A stretch of DNA of 64,000 bases, taken from Buchananella hordeovulneris (GTDB lineage Bacteria > Actinomycetota > Actinomycetes > Actinomycetales > Actinomycetaceae). The stretch's first letter is position 1; each line of letters opens with the position of its first letter. The stretch lies in the NCBI RefSeq assembly GCF_001907235.1, contig NZ_MQVS01000010.1, forward strand, positions 1 through 64,000. Reading direction: 5' to 3'. The notes below the pieces were generated by a model, which was given only the letters and a program-made list of their open reading frames with translations, ran no database searches and was not told the origin of the DNA. This document shows positions 51,627 to 60,275 of this stretch, one piece after another. The translations under genes were made by a program, and so were the position numbers.

Positions 51627-52478
51627 ATGCCCGAGGGCCACGTCATTCATCGCCTCGCCGCCGCCTTCACCCGCACCTTCGCGGGCCAGGCCGTAGCGGT
51701 CACCAGCCCCCAAGGTCGCTTCGCGGCCGCCGCCGCCCTGCTAGACGGCAGCGTCCTCACCGGTGCCGAGGCGCTCGGTAAGCACCTGCTGCTCGACTTT
51801 GCCGGGCAGCGCACCGTCTGGATTCACCTCGGCCTCATCGGCAAACTCCGCCTCGGCCCCCTGCAACCGCCCGCCAGCCCCGAGACCCTCCGCCTGCGCG
51901 TCGCCAACACCACGCACGCCGCTGACCTCCGCGGCCCCCAATGGTGCCGCCTCCTCACCCCCGCCGAGCGGGCCGACGTGGTGCGCAGCAGTGGGCCCGA
52001 TCCGCTCCGGCCCGCCGCCGATCCCGCCCCCACCTGGCAACGCCTGCAACGCTCCTCCCAGCCCTTGGCCCAGCTCCTGCTAGACCAAAAGCTCTTCGCG
52101 GGGGTGGGCAACATTTTCCGCATCGAGGTGCTCTTCCGGCACGCCATCGACCCGCACCTGCCCGGCAAGCACCTGCCCGCGGCCGTCTTTGCCTCCGTGT
52201 GGGCCGACTTGGTGGAGCTAATGACCCACGCCGTCCGCACCGGTTCCATCGACACCGTCGCCCCCGCACACCTACCTGCCGCAATGGGCCGACCCCAACG
52301 TGACGACGCCCACGGCGGCGAGGTCTACGCCTACCGCCGGGCCGGGCAAGCCTGCTACGTCTGCGGCAACCCCATTGCCCGCGAGACCCTGGCCGGTCGC
52401 AACCTGTTTTGGTGCCCCACCTGTCAGCCCGCTGGCAGCCGCGGCACCCCCAGCCCCGCCACCTGGCCCACCGCCTAG
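51627..52478 (+). CDS. Fpg/Nei-family DNA glycosylase (endonuclease VIII-like)
   Basis: 283 residues; ATG 51627 has aaaggag upstream. N-terminal MPEGHVIHRLA supplies the Pro2 nucleophile and Glu3; the EGH start is Nei-like rather than Fpg (PELPEV). The catalytic Lys lies in LGKHLLLDF, the helix-two-turn-helix in LLLDQKLFAGVGNIFRIE, and the zinc finger in CYVCGNPI...WCPTC. It excises oxidised bases and nicks the abasic site. A Pro/Thr-rich tail of about 17 residues follows the zinc finger. Confidence 0.88.
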   Translation: MPEGHVIHRLAAAFTRTFAGQAVAVTSPQGRFAAAAALLDGSVLTGAEALGKHLLLDFAGQRTVWIHLGLIGKLRLGPLQPPASPETLRLRVANTTHAADLRGPQWCRLLTPAERADVVRSSGPDPLRPAADPAPTWQRLQRSSQPLAQLLLDQKLFAGVGNIFRIEVLFRHAIDPHLPGKHLPAAVFASVWADLVELMTHAVRTGSIDTVAPAHLPAAMGRPQRDDAHGGEVYAYRRAGQACYVCGNPIARETLAGRNLFWCPTCQPAGSRGTPSPATWPTA

Positions 52479-52572
52479 CCGCCCTGGGACCCCGGCGCGG
52501 GACGCGACCACGTCGTTCGGGTTGACGGATTGTGTGTCACCGCCCTGGAACCCCAGCGCGGGACGCGACCAC
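52479..52572. repeat. 33-bp direct repeat after the DNA glycosylase gene
   Basis: Copies at 52479-52511 and 52540-52572 match at all but two positions, with a 28-bp spacer. They lie in the gap between the convergent glycosylase and response-regulator genes. No gene or hairpin explains them. Confidence 0.75.
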
Positions 52573-52597
52573 TGCCCCGTTCCGCGAGTCCCGCCCC

Positions 52598-53263
52598 CTA
52601 CCTTCCCTGGGGCACCACCAATCCCGCCTCGTAGGCCGCTATCACTAGCTGCGCCCGATCGCGTGCCTGCAGCTTGGCCAGCAGGTGGCCGATGTGGGTC
52701 TTCAGGGTGCCACTGGAGATACCGAGCGCGACCGCGATCTCGCTGTTGGCCCGCCCGGCGGCCACCAGGCGCAGCACCTCCACCTCGCGGGGCGTCAAAC
52801 CCGCCAGCTCGCGCCGCGTCGGGCTAGGGCCGGCCGTCACGTAGCGGGCGATCAACCGCGTCAACACCTGGGGTGCCACCAGGCTCTCCCCCGCCGCCAC
52901 GCGCCGCACGGCCTCCACCAGCCGTTCCGGTTGGGTGTCCTTCAACAGGAAGCCGGCCGCCCCGGCCCGCAACGCCCCCACCACGTATTCGTCGAGCTCG
53001 AACATGGTCAGCACCAACACCCGGGCGGTGGCCGTCACCGGATCGGCCGCGAGCGCGGCGGTGGCGGCAATACCGTCGCCGTCCGGCATCCGGATGTCCA
53101 TGAGGACCACATCGGGGCGCGTTTGACGGGCCAGTTCAAGGGCAGCGCGGCCGGTGGCAGCCTGCCCGACAACTTCGCAACCGCCGCTGTCCAGGATGAG
53201 GCTGAAGGAGTGGCGCAATAGTTCCTGGTCGTCGACGACCAGCACTCTGGGGCCCGACGTCAC
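52598..53263 (-). CDS. NarL/LuxR-type response regulator
   Basis: 221 residues from GTG 53263, which overlaps the kinase stop (GTGA). Receiver domain: VLVVDDQELLRHSF, phospho-acceptor Asp56 in VVLMDIRMPDGD and the LLKDTQPE switch Lys. The C-terminal LuxR-type helix-turn-helix has LTPREVEVLRLVAAGRANSEIA and GTLKTHIGHLLAKL. It should respond to the kinase just upstream and control the divergent ABC transporter. Confidence 0.93.
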   Translation of the reverse strand: MTSGPRVLVVDDQELLRHSFSLILDSGGCEVVGQAATGRAALELARQTRPDVVLMDIRMPDGDGIAATAALAADPVTATARVLVLTMFELDEYVVGALRAGAAGFLLKDTQPERLVEAVRRVAAGESLVAPQVLTRLIARYVTAGPSPTRRELAGLTPREVEVLRLVAAGRANSEIAVALGISSGTLKTHIGHLLAKLQARDRAQLVIAAYEAGLVVPQGR

Positions 53264-54135
53264 GGTGTCACCTGCCGAGGCAGGCTTGCCTCCAGCTGCC
53301 AGCCGGGGCCGCACGGGCCGGCCTGCAGGCTACCGCCAACGGCGGTGGCGCGCTCGCGGGCCCCGGCTAGTCCCTGCCCGGCCCCGGGGCCGACCGGTTG
53401 GGCGGTACGGCCGGGGGCGGGCCCGGCATCGGTGATGGTGAGGCGGACGTGGGGACCGGTCGCGTCAACGGTGACGGTGGCGGTGGTGGGGGCGGCGTGG
53501 CGCACGACGTTAGCCAGCCCTTCGCGTACGAGCGCGCACACGGTGGGGGCGAGGTCAGGGCCGATGTTGTCTGCGGCCGTCAGCTGGAGGTGGGCGTCGA
53601 CGCCACCGACGGCCACGGCCGCGACGAGGGCAGGCAGGTCGGCCAGGGTGGCGGTGGGTTGCAGCGGCGCCGCCTGGTCGGGGCTGCGCAGCACCTGCAC
53701 CATGCGCCGCAGTTCCGTGGTGGCCTGGCGGGCGATGGTCTCGATGTCTGCCAGGGCGGCCTGCGGGTCCTCCCCCGCCCCGGCCGGGTTGGCGGCGGTG
53801 TAGCGGGCGGCGGCGGCGCGGACGGTGATCATGCCGAGGCCGTGGGACGCGAGGTCGTGCAGTTCGCGGGCGATGGCTAGGCGTTCTGCCTGCACGGCGT
53901 TGGCTGCCGCCCACTGGGTCAGGGCGTCCTCGTACTGGGTACGGGCCGCGCGGGCGCGGGCCAGCGCCCAGGCGACGACGCTGCCGAGCCCGACCGCCAT
54001 GCCGCCCACGAGCAGCGCGGTCATGCCGCGGGAGTCCGTTCCGCTCACGCTGCTCACCAGCACGATGAACCCGATCAGCCCGGCGGTGATTCCCCAGGCG
54101 GCGGGTTGACGTTGGGGGCGGGGGAGCGTGTGCAC
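53260..54135 (-). CDS. Sensor histidine kinase (HisKA_3, DesK/LiaS-type)
   Basis: 291 residues from GTG 54135, which fits a leaderless start (TACCAT, then 6 bases). ATG 54171 would lie within a palindrome. Two hydrophobic segments (about 15-60) with a very short extracellular loop make an intramembrane-sensing layout likely. The phospho-acceptor His lies in ARELHDLASHGLGMI; the ATPase domain has REGLANVVRHA (N box) and GAGQGLAGARERATAVGG (G box). Paired with the response regulator; together with the divergent ABC genes this resembles antibiotic-sensing detoxification modules. Confidence 0.88.
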   Translation of the reverse strand: MHTLPRPQRQPAAWGITAGLIGFIVLVSSVSGTDSRGMTALLVGGMAVGLGSVVAWALARARAARTQYEDALTQWAAANAVQAERLAIARELHDLASHGLGMITVRAAAARYTAANPAGAGEDPQAALADIETIARQATTELRRMVQVLRSPDQAAPLQPTATLADLPALVAAVAVGGVDAHLQLTAADNIGPDLAPTVCALVREGLANVVRHAAPTTATVTVDATGPHVRLTITDAGPAPGRTAQPVGPGAGQGLAGARERATAVGGSLQAGPCGPGWQLEASLPRQVTP

Positions 54136-54141
54136 GTCCCG

Positions 54142-54147
54142 ATGGTA
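54142..54147 (-). promoter_or_regulatory. -10 element of predicted leaderless kinase promoter (TACCAT)
   Basis: Minus-strand TANNNT hexamer with 6 bases to GTG 54135, the same hexamer and spacing as before the second Fic gene. Confidence 0.45.
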
Positions 54148-54170
54148 GGCGGCCGGGCCACGGTGCCGCA

Positions 54171-54186
54171 TCGGACCGTGGTCCGA
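54171..54186. promoter_or_regulatory. Palindrome TCGGACC-GT-GGTCCGA between kinase and ABC genes
   Basis: Perfect 7-bp arms, directly upstream of the presumed -35 region of the kinase promoter and 82 bp before the divergent ABC ATPase gene. A good candidate binding site for the NarL-type regulator. Confidence 0.55.
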
Positions 54187-54268
54187 GAGACCGGGCGGGC
54201 AGTCGGCGTCTGGCTGCCGCCCGCCCGGAGGAAGCGGCCCAGCCGCCGCGGCGGCTGCAATTGGCGGC

Positions 54269-54988
54269 ATGTTTGAGATTGCTGCTGTCACGAAACGGCG
54301 GGGGGCCCGCCCGGTGCTTACCGACGTCAGTTTCGCTGCCCGTCGCGGCCGGGTTACCGCCTTCCTGGGCGCCAACGGGGCGGGAAAGTCTTCCACGCTG
54401 CGGATTCTGCTTGGCCTGGACCGGCCCGACGCGGGCACCGCCACTGTCGCGGGGCGTCCCTACCGGGAGCTGGCCTGCCCGGCGCGCACTGTCGGGGCGG
54501 TGCTCGGCGGGCCTGGGGCGCACCGCTCCCGCACCGGGCGTTCCCACCTGGCGTGGCTGGCGGCCGCCGCGGACCTGCCCGCTCGGCGGGTGGATGAGGT
54601 GCTGACCGTCGTCGGACTGCGGGAGGCGGCACGGCGGCGCGTGGGCACCTACTCCTTAGGCATGGGGCAACGACTCGGCCTGGCCGCGGCCCTGCTCGGC
54701 GAACCGGAAGGCCTGGTGTTGGACGAACCGTTCAACGGCCTGGACCCGGAGGGGATCCGGTGGCTGCGGGAGCTGCTGCGGGGCCACGCCGCGGCCGGGG
54801 GCGCGGTCTTGCTGTCCTCCCACCTGATCGGCGAGGTGGCGGGCCTGGCCGACGACGTCGTCCTCATCAGCAGCGGCCGCATCGTAGCGGCTGGGCCGGT
54901 GGATGCGGTCGTCGGCCCGCACGCCGACCTGGAGAGCGCCTACTTTGCTCACACCGCCGCTCCGCACCCGCCACAGGTGGCGGCATGA
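54269..54988 (+). CDS. ABC transporter ATP-binding protein
   Basis: 239 residues from ATG 54269, no ribosome-binding site. Walker A is GANGAGKSST, the signature YSLGMGQRLGLA and Walker B LVLDEPFNGLDPEG, then the H-loop SSHL. This fits the CcmA/BcrA-type ATPases that pair with separate permeases. First of three overlapping genes, divergent from the two-component system. Likely exports or extracts a peptide antibiotic or lipid (inference). Confidence 0.9.
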   Translation: MFEIAAVTKRRGARPVLTDVSFAARRGRVTAFLGANGAGKSSTLRILLGLDRPDAGTATVAGRPYRELACPARTVGAVLGGPGAHRSRTGRSHLAWLAAAADLPARRVDEVLTVVGLREAARRRVGTYSLGMGQRLGLAAALLGEPEGLVLDEPFNGLDPEGIRWLRELLRGHAAAGGAVLLSSHLIGEVAGLADDVVLISSGRIVAAGPVDAVVGPHADLESAYFAHTAAPHPPQVAA

Positions 54989-55770
54989 AGCGCGCCTATC
55001 TGCGGGCCGAGGTCCGCAAGTTCCTGACTTTGCGCTCCACCTGGATCGCCCTGGGAGTGGGCGGGCTCGGCTCGCTAGCCCTGACCGTGCTCAACGCCCT
55101 GACCGTGCGCCAAGCCCTGATCACTGGCGAGGTGGCCAACTTGGCCAGCACCTCGCCGTTCGACACCGCGCAATCCGCGCCCGCCATCGCCCTCACGGTG
55201 CTCGCCGTCGTCTGGGGTGCGGCCAGTAGCGGCGCCGAGTACGCCGCTGAGCAGGTCGACGGGCCGGGTGGGCGCGGCATCACCACCACCCTGTTGGCCC
55301 TCCCCCACCGACGGCGCCTCCTGGCCACCAAGGCGCTGCTGGTGGCGGGGGCGGCCGCGGTGGTTGGCATGCTCATCCTGGTGGCCTGCTGGGCGACGGC
55401 CCGCGGCCTCCTGCCCGCTGCCGCCGAGACGGTGCCGACCGGGCAGGCGCTGGCTAGGGTGGCGCGCTCCGGCGGGTACTGGGCCGGGATGGCGGTCATC
55501 GCCCTGGCCCTGACGGCCCTGGCCCGCAGCGAGGTGGTGCCCCTGGTGCTCCTGGTGGTCAATTCCTCCCTCGTGTCCGTCTCGCTGCTGGCCATCCGGG
55601 TGCTGCCCGCGGCCCGGTGGCTGCCCGACGCCGCGGCCCGCAACCTCTTCGGTTTGGAGGCGGACGAGCTGGGCGGGCCCGGTCCTCTAGTGGGTGGGCT
55701 GGTGCTGAGCGCCTGGGCGGTGGGGTTGCTGGCGCTCGCGGCGGTCTTGCTCGACAGGCGTGACGCATGA
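54985..55770 (+). CDS. ABC transporter permease (ABC-2 type)
   Basis: 261 residues, ATG 54985 overlapping the ATPase stop (ATGA). About six hydrophobic segments; starts MKRAYLRAEVRKFLTLRST, the typical amphipathic lead of ABC-2 permeases, with a large loop after helix 1 and EYAAEQVDGP before helix 3. It forms a transporter with the preceding ATPase and, probably, the next permease. Confidence 0.82.
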   Translation: MKRAYLRAEVRKFLTLRSTWIALGVGGLGSLALTVLNALTVRQALITGEVANLASTSPFDTAQSAPAIALTVLAVVWGAASSGAEYAAEQVDGPGGRGITTTLLALPHRRRLLATKALLVAGAAAVVGMLILVACWATARGLLPAAAETVPTGQALARVARSGGYWAGMAVIALALTALARSEVVPLVLLVVNSSLVSVSLLAIRVLPAARWLPDAAARNLFGLEADELGGPGPLVGGLVLSAWAVGLLALAAVLLDRRDA

Positions 55771-56522
55771 GCGCCGCGACGGCCTGCCGGCGGTCGCGTC
55801 GGTGCCCACGCCCGCTAGCGGCGGAGCTGCGCAAACTGTCCACTCTGCCGCTGACGTGGTGGACGCTGGCGGGCACCGCCACCTGCGGGGCACTGCTCGG
55901 CCCAGCGTTGGCGGGACTGCCCGCCGGGCCCACCCCTGCCAGCCTGCCGACGGTATTAGTCGGCGCTGCCCCCTATCTGGCGGCCGTGTTGGCGCTGCTT
56001 GGGGCGCTGCCGCGGGGGCACGAGTACGCGGGGCGGCAGTACCTCACCGCCCGCCTGGCCTGCCCGCGCCCCGGGCGGGGCGCCGCCCAGGCGGTGGCCG
56101 CGTTGGGTTTGGTGGTGGTCGGCGCGGTGGTCGCGGTCGGCGCCACCGCGCTGGGGGCGGGGGCGGCCGGGGCCGTCGCCAGCACGGGCCATCCATCCAC
56201 GGCGGGCACCGCGAGTGGCTGGATCCAGGTCGGCGGCTGGGTGGTGGCCTATCTCGCGGCCATCGGCTTCCTCACCCATCTGCTCGGTAGCCTGACGCGG
56301 CGCCTGGTGCCCACCCTGACCGTGGCGCTGCTCGGACTGCTGGTGGCTCCCGTCGTGCTGGGGGGCCTGCCGTCGGTGGCGCGGTGGCTGCCGTCGGCGG
56401 CCCTGCCGGAACTGCTGACCGCCGGGCCGAGCGGGCGCGGGCTGGTGTTGCTGGGGCTGTGGGGGGCGGTCCTCACCGGGGCCGGGGCGGCGCGCCGGTG
56501 GCGGGCCGACGCTGACGGCTAG
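55767..56522 (+). CDS. ABC transporter permease (ABC-2 type)
   Basis: 251 residues, ATG 55767 overlapping the previous stop (ATGA). LAAELRKLSTLPLTWWTLAG mirrors the lead segment of the preceding permease and GHEYAGRQYLTARL its EYA-x-x-Q motif, so the two are distant paralogues and may form a heterodimeric channel. About six helices. Ends before a strong hairpin. Confidence 0.8.
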   Translation: MSAATACRRSRRCPRPLAAELRKLSTLPLTWWTLAGTATCGALLGPALAGLPAGPTPASLPTVLVGAAPYLAAVLALLGALPRGHEYAGRQYLTARLACPRPGRGAAQAVAALGLVVVGAVVAVGATALGAGAAGAVASTGHPSTAGTASGWIQVGGWVVAYLAAIGFLTHLLGSLTRRLVPTLTVALLGLLVAPVVLGGLPSVARWLPSAALPELLTAGPSGRGLVLLGLWGAVLTGAGAARRWRADADG

Positions 56523-56535
56523 CGGGCCACCAGCC

Positions 56536-56582
56536 CCCGAACTCCTAATTTGGGAGCAATTAGGAGCAATTAGGAGTTCGGG
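56536..56582. terminator. Bidirectional terminator with a duplicated arm
   Basis: 15-bp perfect arms (56536-56550 with 56568-56582) between convergent genes. The GAGCAATTAG decamer is repeated (56555-56564, 56565-56574), so the 5' arm could pair partly with either copy. Confidence 0.7.
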
Positions 56583-56593
56583 CGGTGGTGGGC

Positions 56594-57481
56594 CTACTTC
56601 TTGGCGCCTTTCACCGAGCCCTGCATCTGCCCGGCCTGCCGCCCGATGGCGTAGCAGGCGTAGTTGCGGGCACCGAGTTCGTACTCCACCTGGCTGGGGC
56701 CGGTCATGTACACCTCGTACTGCGACTGGCCGTAGTCGATGCCGACATAGTCCCTGAACGCCTTGACGCACAACGGCTCAAGAATGCCCAACAGGTTGTC
56801 CTCGCCCGGGTACTCGGCGGACGGCAGCGGGGCAACTTCCATGACCTCACCGTCGTGGGTCTCGCTGCAATCCACGGTGTCCGGCTGACCGACGGCCCCG
56901 CCGTAGAAGCGCGGCCAGTTCAGGCACTCCCCCGGTTGCGGATTGAAAGTAAAGATGGTTTCGATCCCGGGGCCAGGCTCGTCCACTTCGTCAAACGACT
57001 CATCCGTGCCGAACGGCGCTTCGGTCTCTCTCACCTCCCGCCCCGCATCTGGTTGCGCAGTCGGGGTGGCGACGGTGGCTTTGCCGTCGTCCTTACCGAG
57101 GAGGAAGAAGGCGGCCACACCCCCACCAACCGCCAACACAGCCACCAGGGCGATGAGGATGGCCACCGTTGCCCCGGACTTGCGCTGCGGCGGCATGCCA
57201 TACGGCGGCGAACCGTAGCCCCCCGGGGCTCCGTAGCCCCCTTGGGGCACCCCCGCGGCCGGATACTGCCCCCCGGGATAGGGCGTGCCTGGCACTGGGC
57301 CGCTCGGGTAGGCCCCGCCGGGCGGCAGCGGCCCGCCCACCGGATAACCCCCGGGGTAGGTGCCACCCGGCAACGCCTCACCACCGGGATAGTTCCCCGG
57401 CTGCCCCTGCGGTTGCTGACCGCCACCTGCCGCACCAGACTGCCACGGGTTGGGGGACGGGGAACTCGGCGGATAAGACAT
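56594..57481 (-). CDS. Septum_form-domain membrane protein with Pro/Gly-rich N-terminus
   Basis: 295 residues; ATG 57481 has cggagt upstream. Residues 1-100 are Pro/Gly/Tyr-rich with repeated YPGG units and are cytoplasmic; one transmembrane helix follows at about 104-128 (VAILIALVAVLAVGGGVAAF). The extracellular part has PGECLNWP, DTVDCSETHDGEVM, AEYPGED, LCVKAFRDYVG and RNYACYAIG, the Cys and motif order of the Septum_form family. Such proteins are tied to envelope or division in actinobacteria, but the function is unclear. Confidence 0.78.
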   Translation of the reverse strand: MSYPPSSPSPNPWQSGAAGGGQQPQGQPGNYPGGEALPGGTYPGGYPVGGPLPPGGAYPSGPVPGTPYPGGQYPAAGVPQGGYGAPGGYGSPPYGMPPQRKSGATVAILIALVAVLAVGGGVAAFFLLGKDDGKATVATPTAQPDAGREVRETEAPFGTDESFDEVDEPGPGIETIFTFNPQPGECLNWPRFYGGAVGQPDTVDCSETHDGEVMEVAPLPSAEYPGEDNLLGILEPLCVKAFRDYVGIDYGQSQYEVYMTGPSQVEYELGARNYACYAIGRQAGQMQGSVKGAKK

Positions 57482-57547
57482 GGCAAACAACTCCGTTCGG
57501 GATGCAGCAACGCCACCTGTGGCGCAGCTCATACTCTACCGTTTTAT

Positions 57548-59041
57548 TCAGCACTCCACGACATTGACGGCGAGACCACCCAGCGACGTCTCCTTGTATT
57601 TCGAGAGCATGTCCACCCCCGTCTGCCGCATGGTTTCAATGACGGTGTCCAACGACACGGCGTGCCGCCCGTCGCCCCACAGCGCCATGCGCGCCGCATT
57701 GATCGCCTTGACCGCAGCGATGGCGTTGCGTTCGATGCAGGGAATCTGCACCAGGCCCGCCACCGGGTCACACGTCAGCCCTAGCGAGTGCTCCATCGCG
57801 ATCTCGGCAGCGTTTTCCACCTGCCGGGCCGTACCGCCGAGGGCGTCAGCCAGCCCGCCGGCCGCCATCGCCGAGGCGCTGCCGACCTCGCCCTGGCAAC
57901 CGACCTCGGCGCCCGCAATCGAAGCGTTGGTCTTAATCAGGGCCCCGATCGCGGTAGCCGCCAGCAGGAAGCGGCGCGCCCCTGCGTCACTCGCCCCGGG
58001 CACGAAGCGCAGGTAGTACTGCAGCACCGCAGGCACGACGCCCGCCGCACCGTTGGTGGGGGCGGTCACCACCCGGTGTCCGGCCGCATTTTCCTCGTTG
58101 ACCGCCAACGCGTAGAGGTTGACCCAATCGATGCCCGCCAGCGGGTCGTTGCCGGACTGCCACGAGGCGCCCGCATCCCCGCGACGGCCGGTCAGCTGCG
58201 CCCGCAGGGCCGCCGCGCGGCGCGTCACGTTCAGGCCACCCGGCAGGACCCCCTGGGTGCTGCAACCATCTTCGATGCACTGTTCCATCACGGCGCGAAT
58301 GTGGTCGAGGTAGGCATCAACCTCGGTGGCGCTGCGGGCCGCCTCCTCATTGGCGCGCACAATGTCTGCCACCCCCAGTCCGGCCCGCTCGCAGACGGTG
58401 AGCAGCTCGTCGGCCGTGCTGAACGGGTAGGGGGCGGCGATGGCGTGGACGGCCCGCGTGGTCTCGCTGGCCAGGGCCACGTACTGCCCGTCTGGCCCCT
58501 CCTCCATCACGAAGCCGCCGCCCACCGAGTAAAAGGTCCCGACGGCGATCTGCTCACCGGCGGGCGTCAGGGCTGTCAGCCGCAGGCCGTTGACGTGGTA
58601 ATCCAGGCAGGTGCCGGGCAGGAAGCGCACGTCGTCTTCCATCGAGAAGGGAATTTCCCGCCCCGCCACGGGGGTGGTGCCGGTCTGGCCAACATGCGGG
58701 AGGGCCGCAGCGACCACCGCCGAAGACACGCTCTCGGGCTTGTGCCCGGCCAGGCCCAGCAGAACGGCGCGGTCGGTGGCGTGCCCGCGCCCGGTGGCCC
58801 CCAGGGAGCCGTACAGGTCGACGGTCACGCGCCCCAGGGTGGGAGCGGCGGGGGCGGCCAGCTGTTCGGTCAGGCGCCGAGCGAAGACGAAGGCCGCCCG
58901 CATGGGGCCAACCGTGTGGGAGGAGGACGGCCCGATACCTACCCGGAAGATGTCAAAGACGCTCAGCGGCCGGGGGGCGCACGCGGCGGGGGCCTGGCCC
59001 GCGACGACAGCAGCGGGCAGCACCAAGTCTGGCTTACTCAT
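57548..59041 (-). CDS. sdaA: L-serine dehydratase (iron-sulfur type, single chain)
   Basis: 497 residues, with beta ([18 protein letters not shown]) and alpha domains fused, ATG 59041. Catalytic and cluster blocks: [53 protein letters not shown] and [20 protein letters not shown], with cluster cysteines in the last two and a C-terminal VVEC whose Cys may cap the cluster. Converts L-serine to pyruvate and ammonia using a [4Fe-4S] cluster. It follows the Fic gene by 12 bp on the same strand. Confidence 0.93.
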   Translation of the reverse strand: MSKPDLVLPAAVVAGQAPAACAPRPLSVFDIFRVGIGPSSSHTVGPMRAAFVFARRLTEQLAAPAAPTLGRVTVDLYGSLGATGRGHATDRAVLLGLAGHKPESVSSAVVAAALPHVGQTGTTPVAGREIPFSMEDDVRFLPGTCLDYHVNGLRLTALTPAGEQIAVGTFYSVGGGFVMEEGPDGQYVALASETTRAVHAIAAPYPFSTADELLTVCERAGLGVADIVRANEEAARSATEVDAYLDHIRAVMEQCIEDGCSTQGVLPGGLNVTRRAAALRAQLTGRRGDAGASWQSGNDPLAGIDWVNLYALAVNEENAAGHRVVTAPTNGAAGVVPAVLQYYLRFVPGASDAGARRFLLAATAIGALIKTNASIAGAEVGCQGEVGSASAMAAGGLADALGGTARQVENAAEIAMEHSLGLTCDPVAGLVQIPCIERNAIAAVKAINAARMALWGDGRHAVSLDTVIETMRQTGVDMLSKYKETSLGGLAVNVVEC

Positions 59042-59053
59042 TGCTAGATCGTC

Positions 59054-60154
59054 TCACGACGCCAGCGGATACTCGAAGAGTAAGTCGAGCAGGCTGTCGT
59101 TGATAAACACCGCGTGCTTGCCATGTTTCTCTTTGCGAAGCACATGGTTATCGCTGAGGATTCCCATCCACTTACTTGCCGTCTGCCGCTGGGCCAACCT
59201 CTGCTGCACGACTTCCTCGATGCGCACATACGGCTGCCGGAAGAGGAGTTCCGTTAGGGCCGTAGCGTCTCCCCGTGGGATCAACTCTCGCACCTTGTTG
59301 GCTACCTTCGCCTGCAGGTCGGTGATCTGGTTGATAAGGCTGTACGTCCACTCGGCTGTCACCTCGCATGCTCGCAGCATGAACAAGACCCACTCTTCCC
59401 ACTCATCCCGTTCGGTGACGGCCCGCAATCGTGCGTAATACTCGTCTTTGTGACGCACCACGTAGCCAGAGAGGTAGAACACCGGTTGCGTGAGAATGCC
59501 AGAAGCTGACAGCACCAAGAGATTTAAGACGCGACCAGTGCGACCGTTGCCGTCGGTGAAGGGGTGAATCGCTTCGAACTGGTAGTGCTGAAGTGCCATC
59601 ACCACGAGGGGATCCAACTCTTGGTCCTTGTCGTTGATGAATTCTTCCCAGCGCGCCAAGTGCGACAGTATGACTTCTCTTCCCTCAGGTGGGGTGTAAA
59701 GCCGCTCTCGGGTAGCAGGATTGCCAATGAAGGTACCTGGCTGCGAACGCACGTCGACTTCGTGCCCGCGCAGTGCCGTGCAGATTTTCCGCGCGGTGTT
59801 GACCGTCACAGGCCGTTCTTTCAGCGCTTCGTATCCTGCCCACAACGCCTCCCGGTAGCGCAGCGCCTCTTTCACCGCCGGGGTGGCTGCCGCAGTCGCG
59901 GGCAGGTGAGCGGCCCGAAACAACTCGTCGTTGGTGGTGACGATGTTCTCGATCTCGCTGGAGGCTTGTGCTTCCAGCAACGGCACGGTGCTAGTGAGCA
60001 TCGTGGGATCGGGCAGTCGCCTACATGCTTCTTCGAGTCTGGTCAACGCCCGACTGGTTCCCACCAGCTGGCGCAACACCCCGAGGGTCTCGATCTCCGC
60101 CTGCGGTGGCAGTGGTGGCAGGGTTTGATACGGCCGATCCGGATTCGTCCACAT
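59054..60154 (-). CDS. Fic-domain protein with N-terminal inhibitory motif
   Basis: 366 residues from ATG 60154, which fits a leaderless start (TACCAT, then 6 bases). ATG 60175 is an alternative; longer extensions lack homology. N-terminal PDRPYQTLPPLPP is typical of Fic_N proteins. The inhibitory motif is SSEIEN (65-70), the catalytic motif HPFTDGNGRTGR (197-208) is complete, and a C-terminal winged-helix-like region (about 300-366) follows, as in SoFic-type proteins. It should AMPylate an unknown target. TGTACA sites overlap its promoter, so autoregulation is likely. Confidence 0.9.
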   Translation of the reverse strand: MWTNPDRPYQTLPPLPPQAEIETLGVLRQLVGTSRALTRLEEACRRLPDPTMLTSTVPLLEAQASSEIENIVTTNDELFRAAHLPATAAATPAVKEALRYREALWAGYEALKERPVTVNTARKICTALRGHEVDVRSQPGTFIGNPATRERLYTPPEGREVILSHLARWEEFINDKDQELDPLVVMALQHYQFEAIHPFTDGNGRTGRVLNLLVLSASGILTQPVFYLSGYVVRHKDEYYARLRAVTERDEWEEWVLFMLRACEVTAEWTYSLINQITDLQAKVANKVRELIPRGDATALTELLFRQPYVRIEEVVQQRLAQRQTASKWMGILSDNHVLRKEKHGKHAVFINDSLLDLLFEYPLAS

Positions 60155-60160
60155 GGCGAC

Positions 60161-60166
60161 ATGGTA
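60161..60166 (-). promoter_or_regulatory. -10 element of predicted leaderless fic promoter (TACCAT)
   Basis: Minus-strand TANNNT hexamer with 6 bases to ATG 60154. Confidence 0.45.
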
Positions 60167-60185
60167 TGACAACATCTGGACGTCA

Positions 60186-60242
60186 TGTACATTTTGGGGG
60201 CGAAAATGTACACGTTCTCGCCTCATGTACATCACGTGTACA
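60186..60242. promoter_or_regulatory. Four TGTACA sites upstream of the second Fic gene
   Basis: TGTACA at 60186, 60207, 60226 and 60237. The first two belong to a larger perfect inverted repeat, TGTACATTTT (60186-60195) with AAAATGTACA (60203-60212). The sites cover the presumed -35 region and beyond, as expected of a repressor operator. They fill most of the 121-bp gap to pabAB. Confidence 0.65.
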
Positions 60243-60275
60243 TGTCCATGTCCGCCCGCAGCCCGGCCGACCGCT

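Noticed and set aside
54136-54171. ATG 54171 as start of the histidine kinase
   Set aside because: It lies in a palindrome upstream of the probable -10 element and has no ribosome-binding site; GTG 54135 has the leaderless geometry. It stays possible.
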